Of a DNA stretch of 64,000 bases, positions 1-7,458 are shown piece after piece. The DNA is from Asaia bogorensis (GTDB lineage: Bacteria; Pseudomonadota; Alphaproteobacteria; Reyranellales; Reyranellaceae), in contig CAMDCE010000012.1 in the NCBI GenBank assembly GCA_945889625.1, forward strand, positions 38,479 to 102,478, in the 5' to 3' direction. Under the pieces are notes generated by a model. The model worked only from the letters and a program-made list of their open reading frames with translations. It did no database searches and was not told the origin of the DNA. The position numbers and the translations under genes are program-made. The stretch's first letter is position 1. Each line of letters begins with the position of its first letter.

Positions 1-1531
1 TGGCGGGTCCGACGATCGTGCCGAGCGCCGTCTTGCCGAAATCGACGTCGCCGCCCAGGCTGATCTGGTAGAGTTCGACGCCGTTCTTGTCGACGCCCAG
101 GATGCCGATGTGGCCCACGTGATGATGGCCGCAGGCATTGATGCAGCCCGAGATCTTGATCTTGAGATCGCCGATGTCATGCTGGCGCGCCAGCCCGGCG
201 AAATGGTTGGAGATGCTCTGCGCCACCGGGATCGAGCGCGTGTTGGCCAGCGCGCAATAATCGAGGCCCGGGCAGGCGATGATGTCGGTTATCTTGCCGA
301 CATTCGCCTCGGCGAACCCCAGCCGCTCCAGCGCCCGATAGACTGCCGGCAGATCCTCGATCGCGACGTGCGGCAAGACGAGGTTCTGTTCGTGGCTGAC
401 CCGGATCTCGCCCTGGCTATAGGCGTCGGCGATGTCGGCGACGCCTTCCATCTGCACCGAGCTGGCATCGCCCGGCGGCGCACCGGCGGGCTTCAGCGAG
501 GCGGTGACGATCCGGTAGCCCGCCATGCGGTGGGGCGCGGTGTTTGACTTCAGCCACAGCGCGAAGGAGGCATCGTCGAGCTTCAGCCCCTCCACTTCCG
601 GGACGACGGCCGAGCGGTGCGGTAGTGCGGGCGGCGCGAACTGGCGGGCGATCGCCTCGATGGTCTCCGGCGCGAGCTTCAGCACGCCATCCTTGATGGC
701 GGCATACTCGGCCTCGACCTCTTCGCGCATCTTTTCGGCGCCGACCTCGTGCACCAGGATCTTGATCCGCGCCTTGTAGAGGTTGTCGCGCCGGCCATAG
801 CGGTTGTAGACGCGCAACGTGGCTTCGAGATAGGCCAGCAGCTCGTCTTTGGCCAGGAACTCGCGCAGCGTCTTGCCGATCAGGGGCGTCCGGCCAAGGC
901 CGCCGCCCACGATCACCTCGAAGCCGACCGTACCCTCGGCGCTGCGCCACAAGCGCAAACCGATGTCATGCACCCGCACGGCGGCGCGGTCGTTGGGCGA
1001 GCCAGTGATGGCAATCTTGAACTTGCGCGGCAGGAAGCTGAATTCGGGATGGAGCGTCGACCACTGGCGCACGATCTCGCACCAGATGCGCGGATCCTCG
1101 ATCTCGTCGGCCGCGGCGCCGGCGAAATGATCGGCCGTGACGTTGCGAATGACGTTGCCGCTGGTCTGCATCGCATGCATGTCGACTTCGGCAAGTGCGG
1201 CCAGTGCGTCGGGGGCGTCCTCGAGCTTGATCCAGTTGAGCTGCAGGTTCTGGCGGGTGGTGAAGTGGCCATAGCCGCGATCGTACTTGCGCGCGATGTC
1301 GGCCAGCTTGCGCAGCTGGTGCGACGACAGCGTGCCGTAGGGAATGGCGATGCGCAGCATGTAGGCGTGAAGCTGCAGGTAGAGGCCGTTGGTCAGGCGC
1401 AGCGGCTTGAACTGCTCCTCGGTGAGCTCGCCGGAAAGGCGGCGGCGTACCTGGTCGCGGAACTGCTCGACCCGCTCGGCCACCAGAGCGCGGTCGTAGT
1501 CGTCGTAGCGGTAGAAATGCGTGTCAGGCAT
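1..1531 (-). CDS. cysI: Nitrite/sulfite reductase, hemoprotein type (CysI-like), C-terminus cut by window edge
   Basis: About 510 residues are visible; the reading frame runs off the left edge. The enzyme would make the six-electron reduction of sulfite to sulfide (or nitrite to ammonia) in the cytoplasm with siroheme and a 4Fe-4S cluster. The cluster/siroheme cysteines are visible as C-x5-C (CPGLDYC, near residue 420) and C-x3-C (CINAC, near residue 462). The N-terminal half holds the duplicated ferredoxin-like repeat (GYGHFTTRQNLQLNW). The ATG overlaps the 3' end of the DUF2849 gene by 8 bases, and siroheme synthase lies just upstream, so cofactor and enzyme are co-expressed. Sulfite is favoured over nitrite from this context, but sequence alone does not settle it. 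Confidence 0.93.
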   Translation of the reverse strand, partial: MPDTHFYRYDDYDRALVAERVEQFRDQVRRRLSGELTEEQFKPLRLTNGLYLQLHAYMLRIAIPYGTLSSHQLRKLADIARKYDRGYGHFTTRQNLQLNWIKLEDAPDALAALAEVDMHAMQTSGNVIRNVTADHFAGAAADEIEDPRIWCEIVRQWSTLHPEFSFLPRKFKIAITGSPNDRAAVRVHDIGLRLWRSAEGTVGFEVIVGGGLGRTPLIGKTLREFLAKDELLAYLEATLRVYNRYGRRDNLYKARIKILVHEVGAEKMREEVEAEYAAIKDGVLKLAPETIEAIARQFAPPALPHRSAVVPEVEGLKLDDASFALWLKSNTAPHRMAGYRIVTASLKPAGAPPGDASSVQMEGVADIADAYSQGEIRVSHEQNLVLPHVAIEDLPAVYRALERLGFAEANVGKITDIIACPGLDYCALANTRSIPVAQSISNHFAGLARQHDIGDLKIKISGCINACGHHHVGHIGILGVDKNGVELYQISLGGDVDFGKTALGTIVGPA

Positions 1532-1838
1532 AACGCACCGCGTCGGCGGCAATGGCATCGAAGGTGAGGCCCGACGCCCGGATCTTTTCGCGCAGGGAAA
1601 GCGGCTCGATCGTGCCGTCGTCGTCCTCGGTCACGGCGACCAGGAAGGGATCGATCACGCTGAAGGCCTCAACCTTGGCCCGCTCGAGCAGGATCTCGGC
1701 TGAGCGCTTGTCGCGGGCCAGCGCCGCCCGATCGAGGCGCGCCGTCCATTGGCCGGCGTCGTCGAGGAACACCACGACGCCGTCGGTCAGGCGGTTCGCC
1801 GACGCGACCTGCAGGTCGCCACTGAGATTCTTGGCCAT
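1524..1838 (-). CDS. DUF2849 domain protein of the cysG-cysI operon
   Basis: A 104-residue small soluble protein with no signal peptide or membrane segment. It matches the DUF2849 family as I recall it, which in alphaproteobacteria typically lies between siroheme synthase and sulfite reductase. Its first codon shares a base with the cysG stop, and its end overlaps the cysI start by 8 bases, so translation is probably coupled. The family has no assigned reaction. Its fixed position suggests a helper role in sulfite reduction (assembly or electron supply), which is inference only. Confidence 0.85.
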   Translation of the reverse strand: MAKNLSGDLQVASANRLTDGVVVFLDDAGQWTARLDRAALARDKRSAEILLERAKVEAFSVIDPFLVAVTEDDDGTIEPLSLREKIRASGLTFDAIAADAVRYA

Positions 1839-3154
1839 CAGGACACCTGTGCAAGACGGGATTGGCCGGCGACCGAGGCAAGTGCTGCCACCGCGCCGAC
1901 GATGATAAGGCTGGGACCGGCGTCGCTGCGGGAGGTGTGGGGAGCAGCAAGCCGCGCCAGATCGGCGAGGCGGCCCGTTGAGACCCGTTCGTCGGGCCGC
2001 GTGCCGTTCTCGATAATGGCGACCGGCGTGGTGGGATCCGTGCCGGCGTCCAGCAGACGATCGCGCACGGCCTGAGCTTCCGTGGCGCCCATGTAGATGA
2101 CGTAGGTGCGGCCGCCGGCGGCTTGCGCCGCGGCATGACCCGAGAGAAATGTGACAGAGGACGCGATGCGTCGGTCCGTGAGCGGAATGCCGACCGATGC
2201 GGCAACACCGAGCGCCGCGGTGATGCCCGGGACGACCGATACCGGCAGACCCGCGGCGCGGAGCGCATCGACTTCCTCAGCCCCGCGACCGAACACGAAG
2301 GGATCGCCCGCCTTCAGTCGTACCACCGTCTGGCCGGCGCGCACGCGGCGCACCAGTTCGGCCTCGATGTCGGCTTGGGCCCAGCTCGCATGGCCTTTGC
2401 GCTTGCCGACCGGGATCATTTCGGCGTCACGGCGCACGCGGCTCAGGATCGCCGGCGGCACGAGATCGTCGTGCAGGATGGCGTCGGCTTCCTGCAGGAG
2501 TTGGGCGGCGCGGAGCGTCAGCAGATCGGGATCGCCGGGGCCCGCGCCCACGATGTGGGCGATGCCGACAGGTTTCAGGATCCGGCGGGCGGCATCGAGT
2601 TCGCCGAGCGCGATGCGGCGCGCGCCGGCCTCGTCCCCCGCCAGCGCCAGACCCGCCGCCGGCCCCTCGACCAGTCGGCGCCAGAAGCTGCGCCGGCGGG
2701 CCGGATCGGCAATCAGGGCATTGACCTGGGCGCGGAAGGTCGCGGCGAGCCTGGCCAGCGCGCCGATCCGTTCGGGGAGTGCCGCCTCGATACGGCCGCG
2801 CAGGATCGTCGCCAGCGTAGGCGACGCGCCGCCAGTGGAGATGGCGACGACGACACCGTCGCGATCGACGATCGCCGGCAGGATGAAGTCGCAGAGCGCC
2901 GGACGGTCGGCGACATTGACCGGGACGGCGGCCTGCCGGGCAGCATTGCGCGCCTCGAGGTCGCGCTCGGCATCGCCACTTGCCACGAACACCGCCGCAG
3001 CACCCTTCAGCTCACCCGCCGTCACCGTGGCGGCCCGATGGACCGCCGCACCGGCCGAGCGCGCGAGTGCCGCACGGCGATCGGCAGCGGGCCCCTCGCC
3101 CACCACGACGACCCGTCGGCCGACGAGGTCGAAGAAAAACGGCAGATGTTTCAC
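1838..3154 (-). CDS. cysG: Siroheme synthase (multifunctional CysG)
   Basis: 438 residues, close to the usual 450-460. The N-terminal part (about 1-195) is the precorrin-2 dehydrogenase/ferrochelatase module: a Rossmann motif near residue 19 (VVVGEGPAADRR) and the NVADRP and ISTGGASP segments around the active site. The C-terminal part (about 199-438) is uroporphyrinogen-III C-methyltransferase, with VGAGPGDPDLLT, RLKAGDPFVFGRG and the PGITAALG loop. The protein makes siroheme from uroporphyrinogen III for the sulfite reductase encoded two genes downstream. The second glycine of the usual GGG Rossmann motif is Glu (GEG), a conservative departure. An overlapping start/stop links it to the DUF2849 gene, and a 36-codon ORF precedes it by 10 bases. 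Confidence 0.95.
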   Translation of the reverse strand: MKHLPFFFDLVGRRVVVVGEGPAADRRAALARSAGAAVHRAATVTAGELKGAAAVFVASGDAERDLEARNAARQAAVPVNVADRPALCDFILPAIVDRDGVVVAISTGGASPTLATILRGRIEAALPERIGALARLAATFRAQVNALIADPARRRSFWRRLVEGPAAGLALAGDEAGARRIALGELDAARRILKPVGIAHIVGAGPGDPDLLTLRAAQLLQEADAILHDDLVPPAILSRVRRDAEMIPVGKRKGHASWAQADIEAELVRRVRAGQTVVRLKAGDPFVFGRGAEEVDALRAAGLPVSVVPGITAALGVAASVGIPLTDRRIASSVTFLSGHAAAQAAGGRTYVIYMGATEAQAVRDRLLDAGTDPTTPVAIIENGTRPDERVSTGRLADLARLAAPHTSRSDAGPSLIIVGAVAALASVAGQSRLAQVS

Positions 3155-3164
3155 GACCGCTGCT

Positions 3165-3275
3165 CTACGAGACCAGCGTGCGCAGCAGGTAGTTGAAACC
3201 GAGCATGGCGGCGCCCTGCGCGATCGAAATCGCCCAAAGGCTGGCGCTGGGATGGCGGTCGAAAAACTGCGTCAT
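3165..3275 (-). CDS. 36-residue small membrane-type protein leading the cys operon
   Basis: A short ORF, MTQFFDRHPSASLWAISIAQ then a hydrophobic stretch ending NYLLRTLVS. A GGAG ribosome-binding site lies five bases before the ATG. Its stop is 10 bases from the cysG start, so it would be the first gene of the operon. Residues 12-34 could form one membrane helix. The composition is not that of a random shadow frame, but I recognise no family. It could be a small membrane protein or a translated leader that couples to cysG; there is no cysteine run that would suggest a classical attenuator. Confidence 0.5.
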   Translation of the reverse strand: MTQFFDRHPSASLWAISIAQGAAMLGFNYLLRTLVS

Positions 3276-3433
3276 GGCGACTCCGCTTTGATCGTTGCGG
3301 TCTGGCTTATGATCTGGAGCTTTTTCGCATGTCCGCCATGGCTTGATTTCCCGAAGGTCTCGGGCGGCACGGCAAAATCTGCTGCGCCAGCTTCCGGGGC
3401 GGAAAATTTGCCTCCCGCGGCTTTTTTGTCCCC

Positions 3434-3474
3434 CTTGAAGGCCCCCCTTGAAGGCCGTCGACCCCGCCCTACAT
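3434..3474 (+). promoter_or_regulatory. Possible heat-shock (RpoH-type) promoter of hsp20
   Basis: Two copies of CTTGAAGGCC (from 3434 and 3447) lie upstream of hsp20. The second CTTGAA is followed, 14 bases on, by CCCTACAT (3467-3474). This resembles the CTTGAA/CCCATAT-type elements of alphaproteobacterial sigma-32 promoters. Initiation here would leave a leader of about 60 bases before a strong AGGAGG ribosome-binding site. The match is partial and was judged by eye. The rest of the 265-base gap back to 3276 must also hold the opposite-facing cys operon promoter, which I could not place. Confidence 0.3.
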
Positions 3475-3540
3475 CCCGCTTGTCAGCCGTGCCCATTCCG
3501 GGGCGGCGACATCTGACATCGCTCACCAGGAGGATGAACT

Positions 3541-4002
3541 ATGCGTGGATTCGATGTTTCCCCGTTCTATCGCGCCACCGTCGGCTTCGACCGGGTTTTC
3601 GACCTGCTCGACTCGGTGGCCGGCCAATCGGCCGGCAACGGCTACCCCCCGTACAATATCGAGAAGGCCGGCGATAACGCCTACCGGATCGTGATGGCGG
3701 TTGCGGGCTTCGCCGAGGCCGAGCTCAACGTGACCCAGAAGGAGAACGAGCTCCTGGTCACCGGCCAAGCCGCGTCCCCGGCCGCCGCGAACGGCGAGAA
3801 CGAGACGCAGTTCCTCTATCGCGGCATCGCTGGGCGCGACTTCGAGCGCCGCTTCCAGCTCGCCGACCATGTGAAGGTCGTGGGCGCCAAGCTGGCCAAC
3901 GGCCTGCTGACGATCGAGCTGCAGCGCGAGATCCCGGAAGAGAAGAAGGCCCGCGCGATTCCGATCGCCGCGGAGCCGGCTCAGACGGCGATCACGCACT
4001 AA
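3541..4002 (+). CDS. Small heat-shock protein, Hsp20/IbpA type
   Basis: 153 residues with the alpha-crystallin domain at about 33-138. The start MRGFDVSPFYRATVGFDRVF and the conserved NGLLTIEL segment (about residues 119-126) are typical of IbpA-like holdases of alphaproteobacteria. Such proteins bind unfolding proteins in large oligomers until DnaK/ClpB rescue them. The start codon is fixed by AGGAGG about six bases upstream. It is monocistronic: a strong hairpin starts two bases after the stop. Heat induction is likely given the CTTGAA elements upstream. Confidence 0.93.
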   Translation: MRGFDVSPFYRATVGFDRVFDLLDSVAGQSAGNGYPPYNIEKAGDNAYRIVMAVAGFAEAELNVTQKENELLVTGQAASPAAANGENETQFLYRGIAGRDFERRFQLADHVKVVGAKLANGLLTIELQREIPEEKKARAIPIAAEPAQTAITH

Positions 4003-4003
4003 T

Positions 4004-4054
4004 GGCGCTTTGGCCGCAACGGCGCATTCACATGCGCCGTTGCGGCCAAACGCC
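4004..4054. terminator. Long perfect-stem hairpin after hsp20
   Basis: A 22-base-pair inverted repeat with one bulged C: GGCGCTTTGGCCGCAACGGC and on to position 4026, a six-base loop TTCACA, then the complementary arm 4033-4054. It begins two bases after the hsp20 stop codon. No run of T follows, so it may act as an mRNA-stabilising 3' hairpin or a T-less terminator. Confidence 0.6.
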
Positions 4055-4148
4055 TAGACAGCCGAAAGGCTCCTATGGAGAGGGCGTCGCGGGCAACCGC
4101 GGCGCCTTTTTCGTTGCGGAGCTCCGGGGCGCGCCTGAAAATGGCGCC

Positions 4149-4688
4149 ATGATCCTCTCCGCCCAGCTCACTCATTTCGGCATCCACACCACCGACCTCG
4201 ACCTCATGGTGGGCTTCTACACCCGCGTCATGGGCTTTGTGGTCTCCGACAGCGGGACCGGCAGCTCGGGCGCGCGCATCGCCTTCATGACCCAGAACCC
4301 GGAGTGCCATCACCAGTTCGTGCTGTTTGACGGCAAGCCGAAGGACCTGGCGTACAATCCGGTGAACCAGATCTCCTTCCGACTCGACTCGCTCGACATG
4401 CTGAAGGCCTATCGCAAGGCCTTGATCGCCGAGGGCATCACGCAGCACCGCATCACCGACCACGGCAATGCCTGGGCGCTCTATTTCAAGGACCCCGAGG
4501 GCAACCCGGTCGAGCTCTATGTCGACTCGCCCTTCTACACGCCGCAGCCCTGCGGCGAACCGCTCGACCTCGACCAGCCCAACGACGCGATCCTCGCGCG
4601 CACCGAGGCGATGTGCAAAAGCCGCCCGCGATTCATGTCGCGCGAGGCGTGGATGCAGGGCATCCAGGACAGGCTGGACGCGCGATGA
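4149..4688 (+). CDS. VOC-family (glyoxalase/extradiol dioxygenase fold) protein
   Basis: 179 residues, a single vicinal-oxygen-chelate module. Candidate metal ligands sit in the expected order: His near residue 9 (THFGIHTTDLD), His near 56-57 (ECHHQFVLF) and Glu in the final strand (GNPVELYVD, about residue 120). The complete His/His/Glu set suggests an iron- or manganese-dependent dioxygenase or related enzyme rather than a resistance protein. The internal ATG at 4149 was chosen because the upstream in-frame extension overlaps the hsp20 3' hairpin. Its stop overlaps the next gene's start (ATGA). The substrate is unknown. Confidence 0.8.
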   Translation: MILSAQLTHFGIHTTDLDLMVGFYTRVMGFVVSDSGTGSSGARIAFMTQNPECHHQFVLFDGKPKDLAYNPVNQISFRLDSLDMLKAYRKALIAEGITQHRITDHGNAWALYFKDPEGNPVELYVDSPFYTPQPCGEPLDLDQPNDAILARTEAMCKSRPRFMSREAWMQGIQDRLDAR

Positions 4689-5101
4689 GACTCCGACTCG
4701 CCGGCTTGGCCCTATGGGCGTTCCTGCCCACTGCCACCTTGGCGCAGCCGCTGCCCTGTGCGCTGACGGACGCCGACTACCAGGCGTTGGCCAACGCCAA
4801 GGCCGGCCGTATCGAGCCGGCCGATATCGAGTCGATGTCGGCGGCCGACCGCAAGGACCTCTGCCGGGCCCGCAGGTTCGTCCGGGAGGCGCGCGGCAAG
4901 GACCCTCAGGCCTACGCCAGGACGCATACCGCCGACGACGTGCCGGTGCATCTCGCCCGTTTCACGACCCCCGAGGAATACAAGGACGTCTATCCTGCCG
5001 GCATGGCCGTCATGCTGCCGGTCATCGAGGGCGGCCCATCACGCAAGCCCGGCGGTGCCGGCCCGGCGGGTGGCGACAAGCGGACCCCTCCACCGCGTTG
5101 A
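4685..5101 (+). CDS. Secreted protein of unknown function
   Basis: 138 residues starting with a clear signal peptide (positively charged MRLRLAGL, hydrophobic core, TLAQ cleavage region near residue 20). The mature part has two cysteines (CALTDADY and DLCRARR) that could form a disulfide, then a Gly/Pro-rich, probably disordered tail. It overlaps the VOC gene by four bases, so translation is coupled. I do not recognise the family. The tail makes an enzymatic role unlikely; a periplasmic accessory protein is possible. Confidence 0.7.
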   Translation: MRLRLAGLALWAFLPTATLAQPLPCALTDADYQALANAKAGRIEPADIESMSAADRKDLCRARRFVREARGKDPQAYARTHTADDVPVHLARFTTPEEYKDVYPAGMAVMLPVIEGGPSRKPGGAGPAGGDKRTPPPR

Positions 5102-5302
5102 CGGGGTGAGGCCGGAAAGTCGACCGGCCTTGACCGCGCTTGCGAAGCGGTACGCCGAGCGAATTCGGTAAGGACCATAATCGTCGATTCGAGGTCACCG
5201 GGCGTAGAACGGTGTTGGCCCTCGCCTGCCTCCCCGGTGGGCGGTGGCCGCCGTTTTTCGACCGTTTATTAAACGGCGAGCCCCCTCGAAGGAGACACCG
5301 CC

Positions 5303-5749
5303 ATGAGCAAGCAGCAAAAAAATGCCGGTACGTTCCAGAACGGCAATCCCGGCGGTCCCGGCCGACCGGTGGGCAGTCGCACCGCGGCCAATCGCATCCT
5401 CGACCGGCTCGCCGCCGACGGCGCCGAGGCCATCCTGAAGAAGCAGATCGAGATCGCCAGCGACGGCGATCCGCGCGCCGCCGCGCTGGTGCTGAAGCAG
5501 ACCTGGACGATGGCCAAGGGCCGGCCGGTCGAGCTCGATCTGCCGGCGATCGAGGAACCGGCCGACCTGGTGCGCGCCCACGCCTTGGTCGTGGCGGCGA
5601 TGAGCGCGGGCAGCCTCACGCCGGAGGAGGCGGCTGCGGTCGCGTCGGTGCTGGAGGCCCAGCGCCGCGCCTTCGAGGTGGTCGACCTCGCCCAGCGCGT
5701 CGATCAGCTCGAGGCACGGGTGCTGCGCTACAAGGCCGAGCTTCGGTGA
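5303..5749 (+). CDS. DUF5681 domain protein
   Basis: 148 residues. The N-terminus carries the small basic DUF5681 signature (FQNGNPGGPGRPVGSRT, about residues 11-27), followed by a helical region with a coiled-coil-like C-terminus (VDQLEARVLRYKAEL). DUF5681 proteins are common next to phage or mobile genes in alphaproteobacteria, but no terminase or capsid gene is present here. A good ribosome-binding site (AAGGAGACACCGCC) fixes the start. It overlaps the next gene by an ATGA junction. A CCGTTT-ATT-AAACGG dyad lies about 25 bases upstream (5263-5277). The function is unknown; DNA binding is a weak guess. Confidence 0.75.
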   Translation: MSKQQKNAGTFQNGNPGGPGRPVGSRTAANRILDRLAADGAEAILKKQIEIASDGDPRAAALVLKQTWTMAKGRPVELDLPAIEEPADLVRAHALVVAAMSAGSLTPEEAAAVASVLEAQRRAFEVVDLAQRVDQLEARVLRYKAELR

Positions 5750-6108
5750 TGAGCACCCTGCGACGCCGCGTGCTCGCCCTCGACCGCCAGGTGCGCTGGC
5801 TGGAGAGCGACGGCAAGCTGCTCTGGTGCTTCAAGCAGCTCAAGTTCTTCGACATGAAGCAGCGGGTCATCGACAATCGCCCCGATATCGCGGTCGAATG
5901 GGGGTTGATACCCGCGCCGCCCGAACCAAAGCCGCCGCCGTCACCGCCACGGCCGCCCCCTGTACCGAAGCCCGAGCCGCGTCCCGACCCACCCGTCATG
6001 GTGCAACCGCCCGCGCCGCCGACCTGGCAGCCCTACGATCCGCCCGAGCACATGCAGATCCGGCCGGTTCGCTGGCGGCTGCGCGACGCCACGGATTATC
6101 TCGAATGA
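5749..6108 (+). CDS. Proline-rich hypothetical protein, possibly truncated by a frameshift
   Basis: 119 residues. Residues 1-50 are helical and basic/hydrophobic (LRRRVLALDRQVRWLES). Residues 55-90 are a Pro-rich linker (PAPPEPKPPPSPPRPPPVPK). The end is RWRLRDATDYLE. It is coupled to the DUF5681 gene by ATGA. Immediately after its stop, the +1 frame stays open for 21 codons and encodes a strongly acidic, plausible C-terminus, suggesting the annotated stop results from a one-base insertion or recoding. I do not recognise the family. Confidence 0.65.
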   Translation: MSTLRRRVLALDRQVRWLESDGKLLWCFKQLKFFDMKQRVIDNRPDIAVEWGLIPAPPEPKPPPSPPRPPPVPKPEPRPDPPVMVQPPAPPTWQPYDPPEHMQIRPVRWRLRDATDYLE

Positions 6109-6172
6109 CGACATCGATGACGACGACGTCCCGCACTGCCCGGTCGACTATGACCCGTTCGCCGACGAATGA
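6107..6172 (+). other. Acidic +1-frame continuation of the proline-rich gene
   Basis: Skipping the T of the TGA at 6106 gives GAC GAC ATC GAT and so on, a 21-residue acidic tail (DDIDDDDVPHCPVDYDP and four more) ending at TGA 6170-6172. The frame has no start codon of its own just upstream, so it only makes sense as an extension of the preceding gene. It ends 14 bases before the convergent hydrolase gene. Confidence 0.35.
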
Positions 6173-6185
6173 TCAGGTTTTGCTG

Positions 6186-7118
6186 TCACTTCTTCGCGTA
6201 CTTGCCGGTGAGCTGCGGCGTGTGCGCGCCCTCCAGCCCCTTGTCCTTGTGCTGCGAGCGCGTGGTGCGTTCCCAGGTGCGCTTGTGCTCGTCCTTGATG
6301 TTGAAATGCAGTGTGCCGACCTTCTCTATGGTGAGCTCGACCTTGTCGCCGTCCATGAAGGAATTGAGCCCGCGGTGATTGGTGCCGGTGGCGACGACGT
6401 CGCCGGGTTCGAGCGTGTGGATCGAGCTCAGCCATTCGATGACCCGCGGGATCTGGTGCGCCATGTCGTCGGTGTTGAACTTCTGCATGCTGACACCGTT
6501 GTTCTTGAGCTCGACGGTGAGCTTCTGCGGGTTGGCGATCTCGTCGACGGTGACGAGCCACGGCCCCATCGGTGCGAAGGTCTCGCGCGACTTCATCTGG
6601 AAGAAGACATTGCCCGGCGGCGGCAGGCCGCGCGCCGAGCCGTCGATGAAGCAGGTGTAGCCGAAGATGTGCTTGAAGGCGTCGGCCTGGCTCACATTCT
6701 TGGCGCGCTTGCCGATAACCAGTGCCAGCTCCGCCTCACCCTCGAAGATGCCGGCCGGCACGTCGGGCAGCACCATGGTATCGCCATCGCCGATCACCGC
6801 GGTCGCGGCCTTGTGGAAGGCGTTGATTGCGGGCTTTTCCTTCAGCGTGCCGTCTTCCATGTAGTTGACGGCCATGCAGTCGATGTTGCCGGGCCGCGGC
6901 ACCGGCGCGCGCAGCCGCACGCCCGAGAGCGGCACGCCCTTGCCGTCATTGGCGGCCTTCTCGACCCTGGCCTTGTATTTGTCCCAGTGCTCGATCACGC
7001 CGCAAATCAGGTCGCGGGTGTCGCGATGGGGCAGATCCTTCACCGCGTCGGTGATGTCGACCACCTGGTCGCCCTTGATGACGCCCAGGCGGAAATCGTT
7101 GAAATAGCAGAGCTTCAC
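6186..7118 (-). CDS. Fumarylacetoacetate hydrolase-family protein
   Basis: 310 residues with the FAH fold. The N-terminal subdomain (FRLGVIKGDQVVDITDAV) leads into the catalytic region: GNIDCMAVNYMEDG, GEAELALVIGKRAKNV (acidic metal ligands), FGYTCFIDGSARG and GDVVATGTNHRG. Family members hydrolyse or decarboxylate 2-oxo acids with Mg or Mn. The usual NDVSARD is FIDGSARG here, a subfamily difference. It is last in the minus-strand catabolic block and overlaps the decarboxylase-like gene by ATGA, so a late pathway step (C-C bond hydrolysis) is likely. The substrate is not predictable. Confidence 0.88.
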   Translation of the reverse strand: MKLCYFNDFRLGVIKGDQVVDITDAVKDLPHRDTRDLICGVIEHWDKYKARVEKAANDGKGVPLSGVRLRAPVPRPGNIDCMAVNYMEDGTLKEKPAINAFHKAATAVIGDGDTMVLPDVPAGIFEGEAELALVIGKRAKNVSQADAFKHIFGYTCFIDGSARGLPPPGNVFFQMKSRETFAPMGPWLVTVDEIANPQKLTVELKNNGVSMQKFNTDDMAHQIPRVIEWLSSIHTLEPGDVVATGTNHRGLNSFMDGDKVELTIEKVGTLHFNIKDEHKRTWERTTRSQHKDKGLEGAHTPQLTGKYAKK

Positions 7119-7441
7119 TTCTGTTCTCCTTCGAGCACTTCCTTGGCGACGCCCGCCGCCGTCATGGCGGTTGGCCAGCCGGAATAGAACGCCATATGCG
7201 TGATGATCTCGACGATCTCGTCCTTGGTGACGCCATTGTCGATGGCGCGGGCGACGTGACCGCGCAGCTGCTCGCTCCTGTTCATGGCGACCAGGGAGGC
7301 GACGGTGATCAGGCTGCGGTCGCGCTTGGAGAGGCCGGGCCGCTCCCAGACGTCGCCGTAGACGACCTTTTCGGTGAGGTCGATCAGCTTGGGGACGAAC
7401 GATCGCACGCGATCGCGGGCATTGGTGGGTGCCTTGGACAT
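7115..7441 (-). CDS. Carboxymuconolactone decarboxylase-family protein
   Basis: 108 residues, all-helical CMD family. The core RDRSLITVASLVAMNRSEQLRGH and the ITHMAFYSGWPTAMTA helix resemble PcaC-type decarboxylases rather than AhpD, because the CxxC redox motif is absent. AGGAG seven bases before ATG 7441 selects this start over the longer open frame. It sits between an extradiol-dioxygenase-like gene and an FAH-family gene, so a decarboxylase or isomerase step on a ring-cleavage product is a reasonable inference. Confidence 0.85.
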   Translation of the reverse strand: MSKAPTNARDRVRSFVPKLIDLTEKVVYGDVWERPGLSKRDRSLITVASLVAMNRSEQLRGHVARAIDNGVTKDEIVEIITHMAFYSGWPTAMTAAGVAKEVLEGEQK

Positions 7442-7458
7442 TGAGTTACTCCTATTTG

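Noticed and set aside
3272..3526. 84-codon minus-strand ORF in the cysG/hsp20 gap
   Set aside because: It is low-complexity Gly/Arg/Ala-rich, covers the hsp20 promoter region and overlaps the better-supported 36-residue ORF start. No ribosome-binding site is seen.
5303..6172. DUF5681/proline-rich pair as a prophage remnant
   Set aside because: No terminase, portal, integrase or attachment-site repeat is found nearby, and the base composition matches the neighbours, so a phage origin is not supported here.
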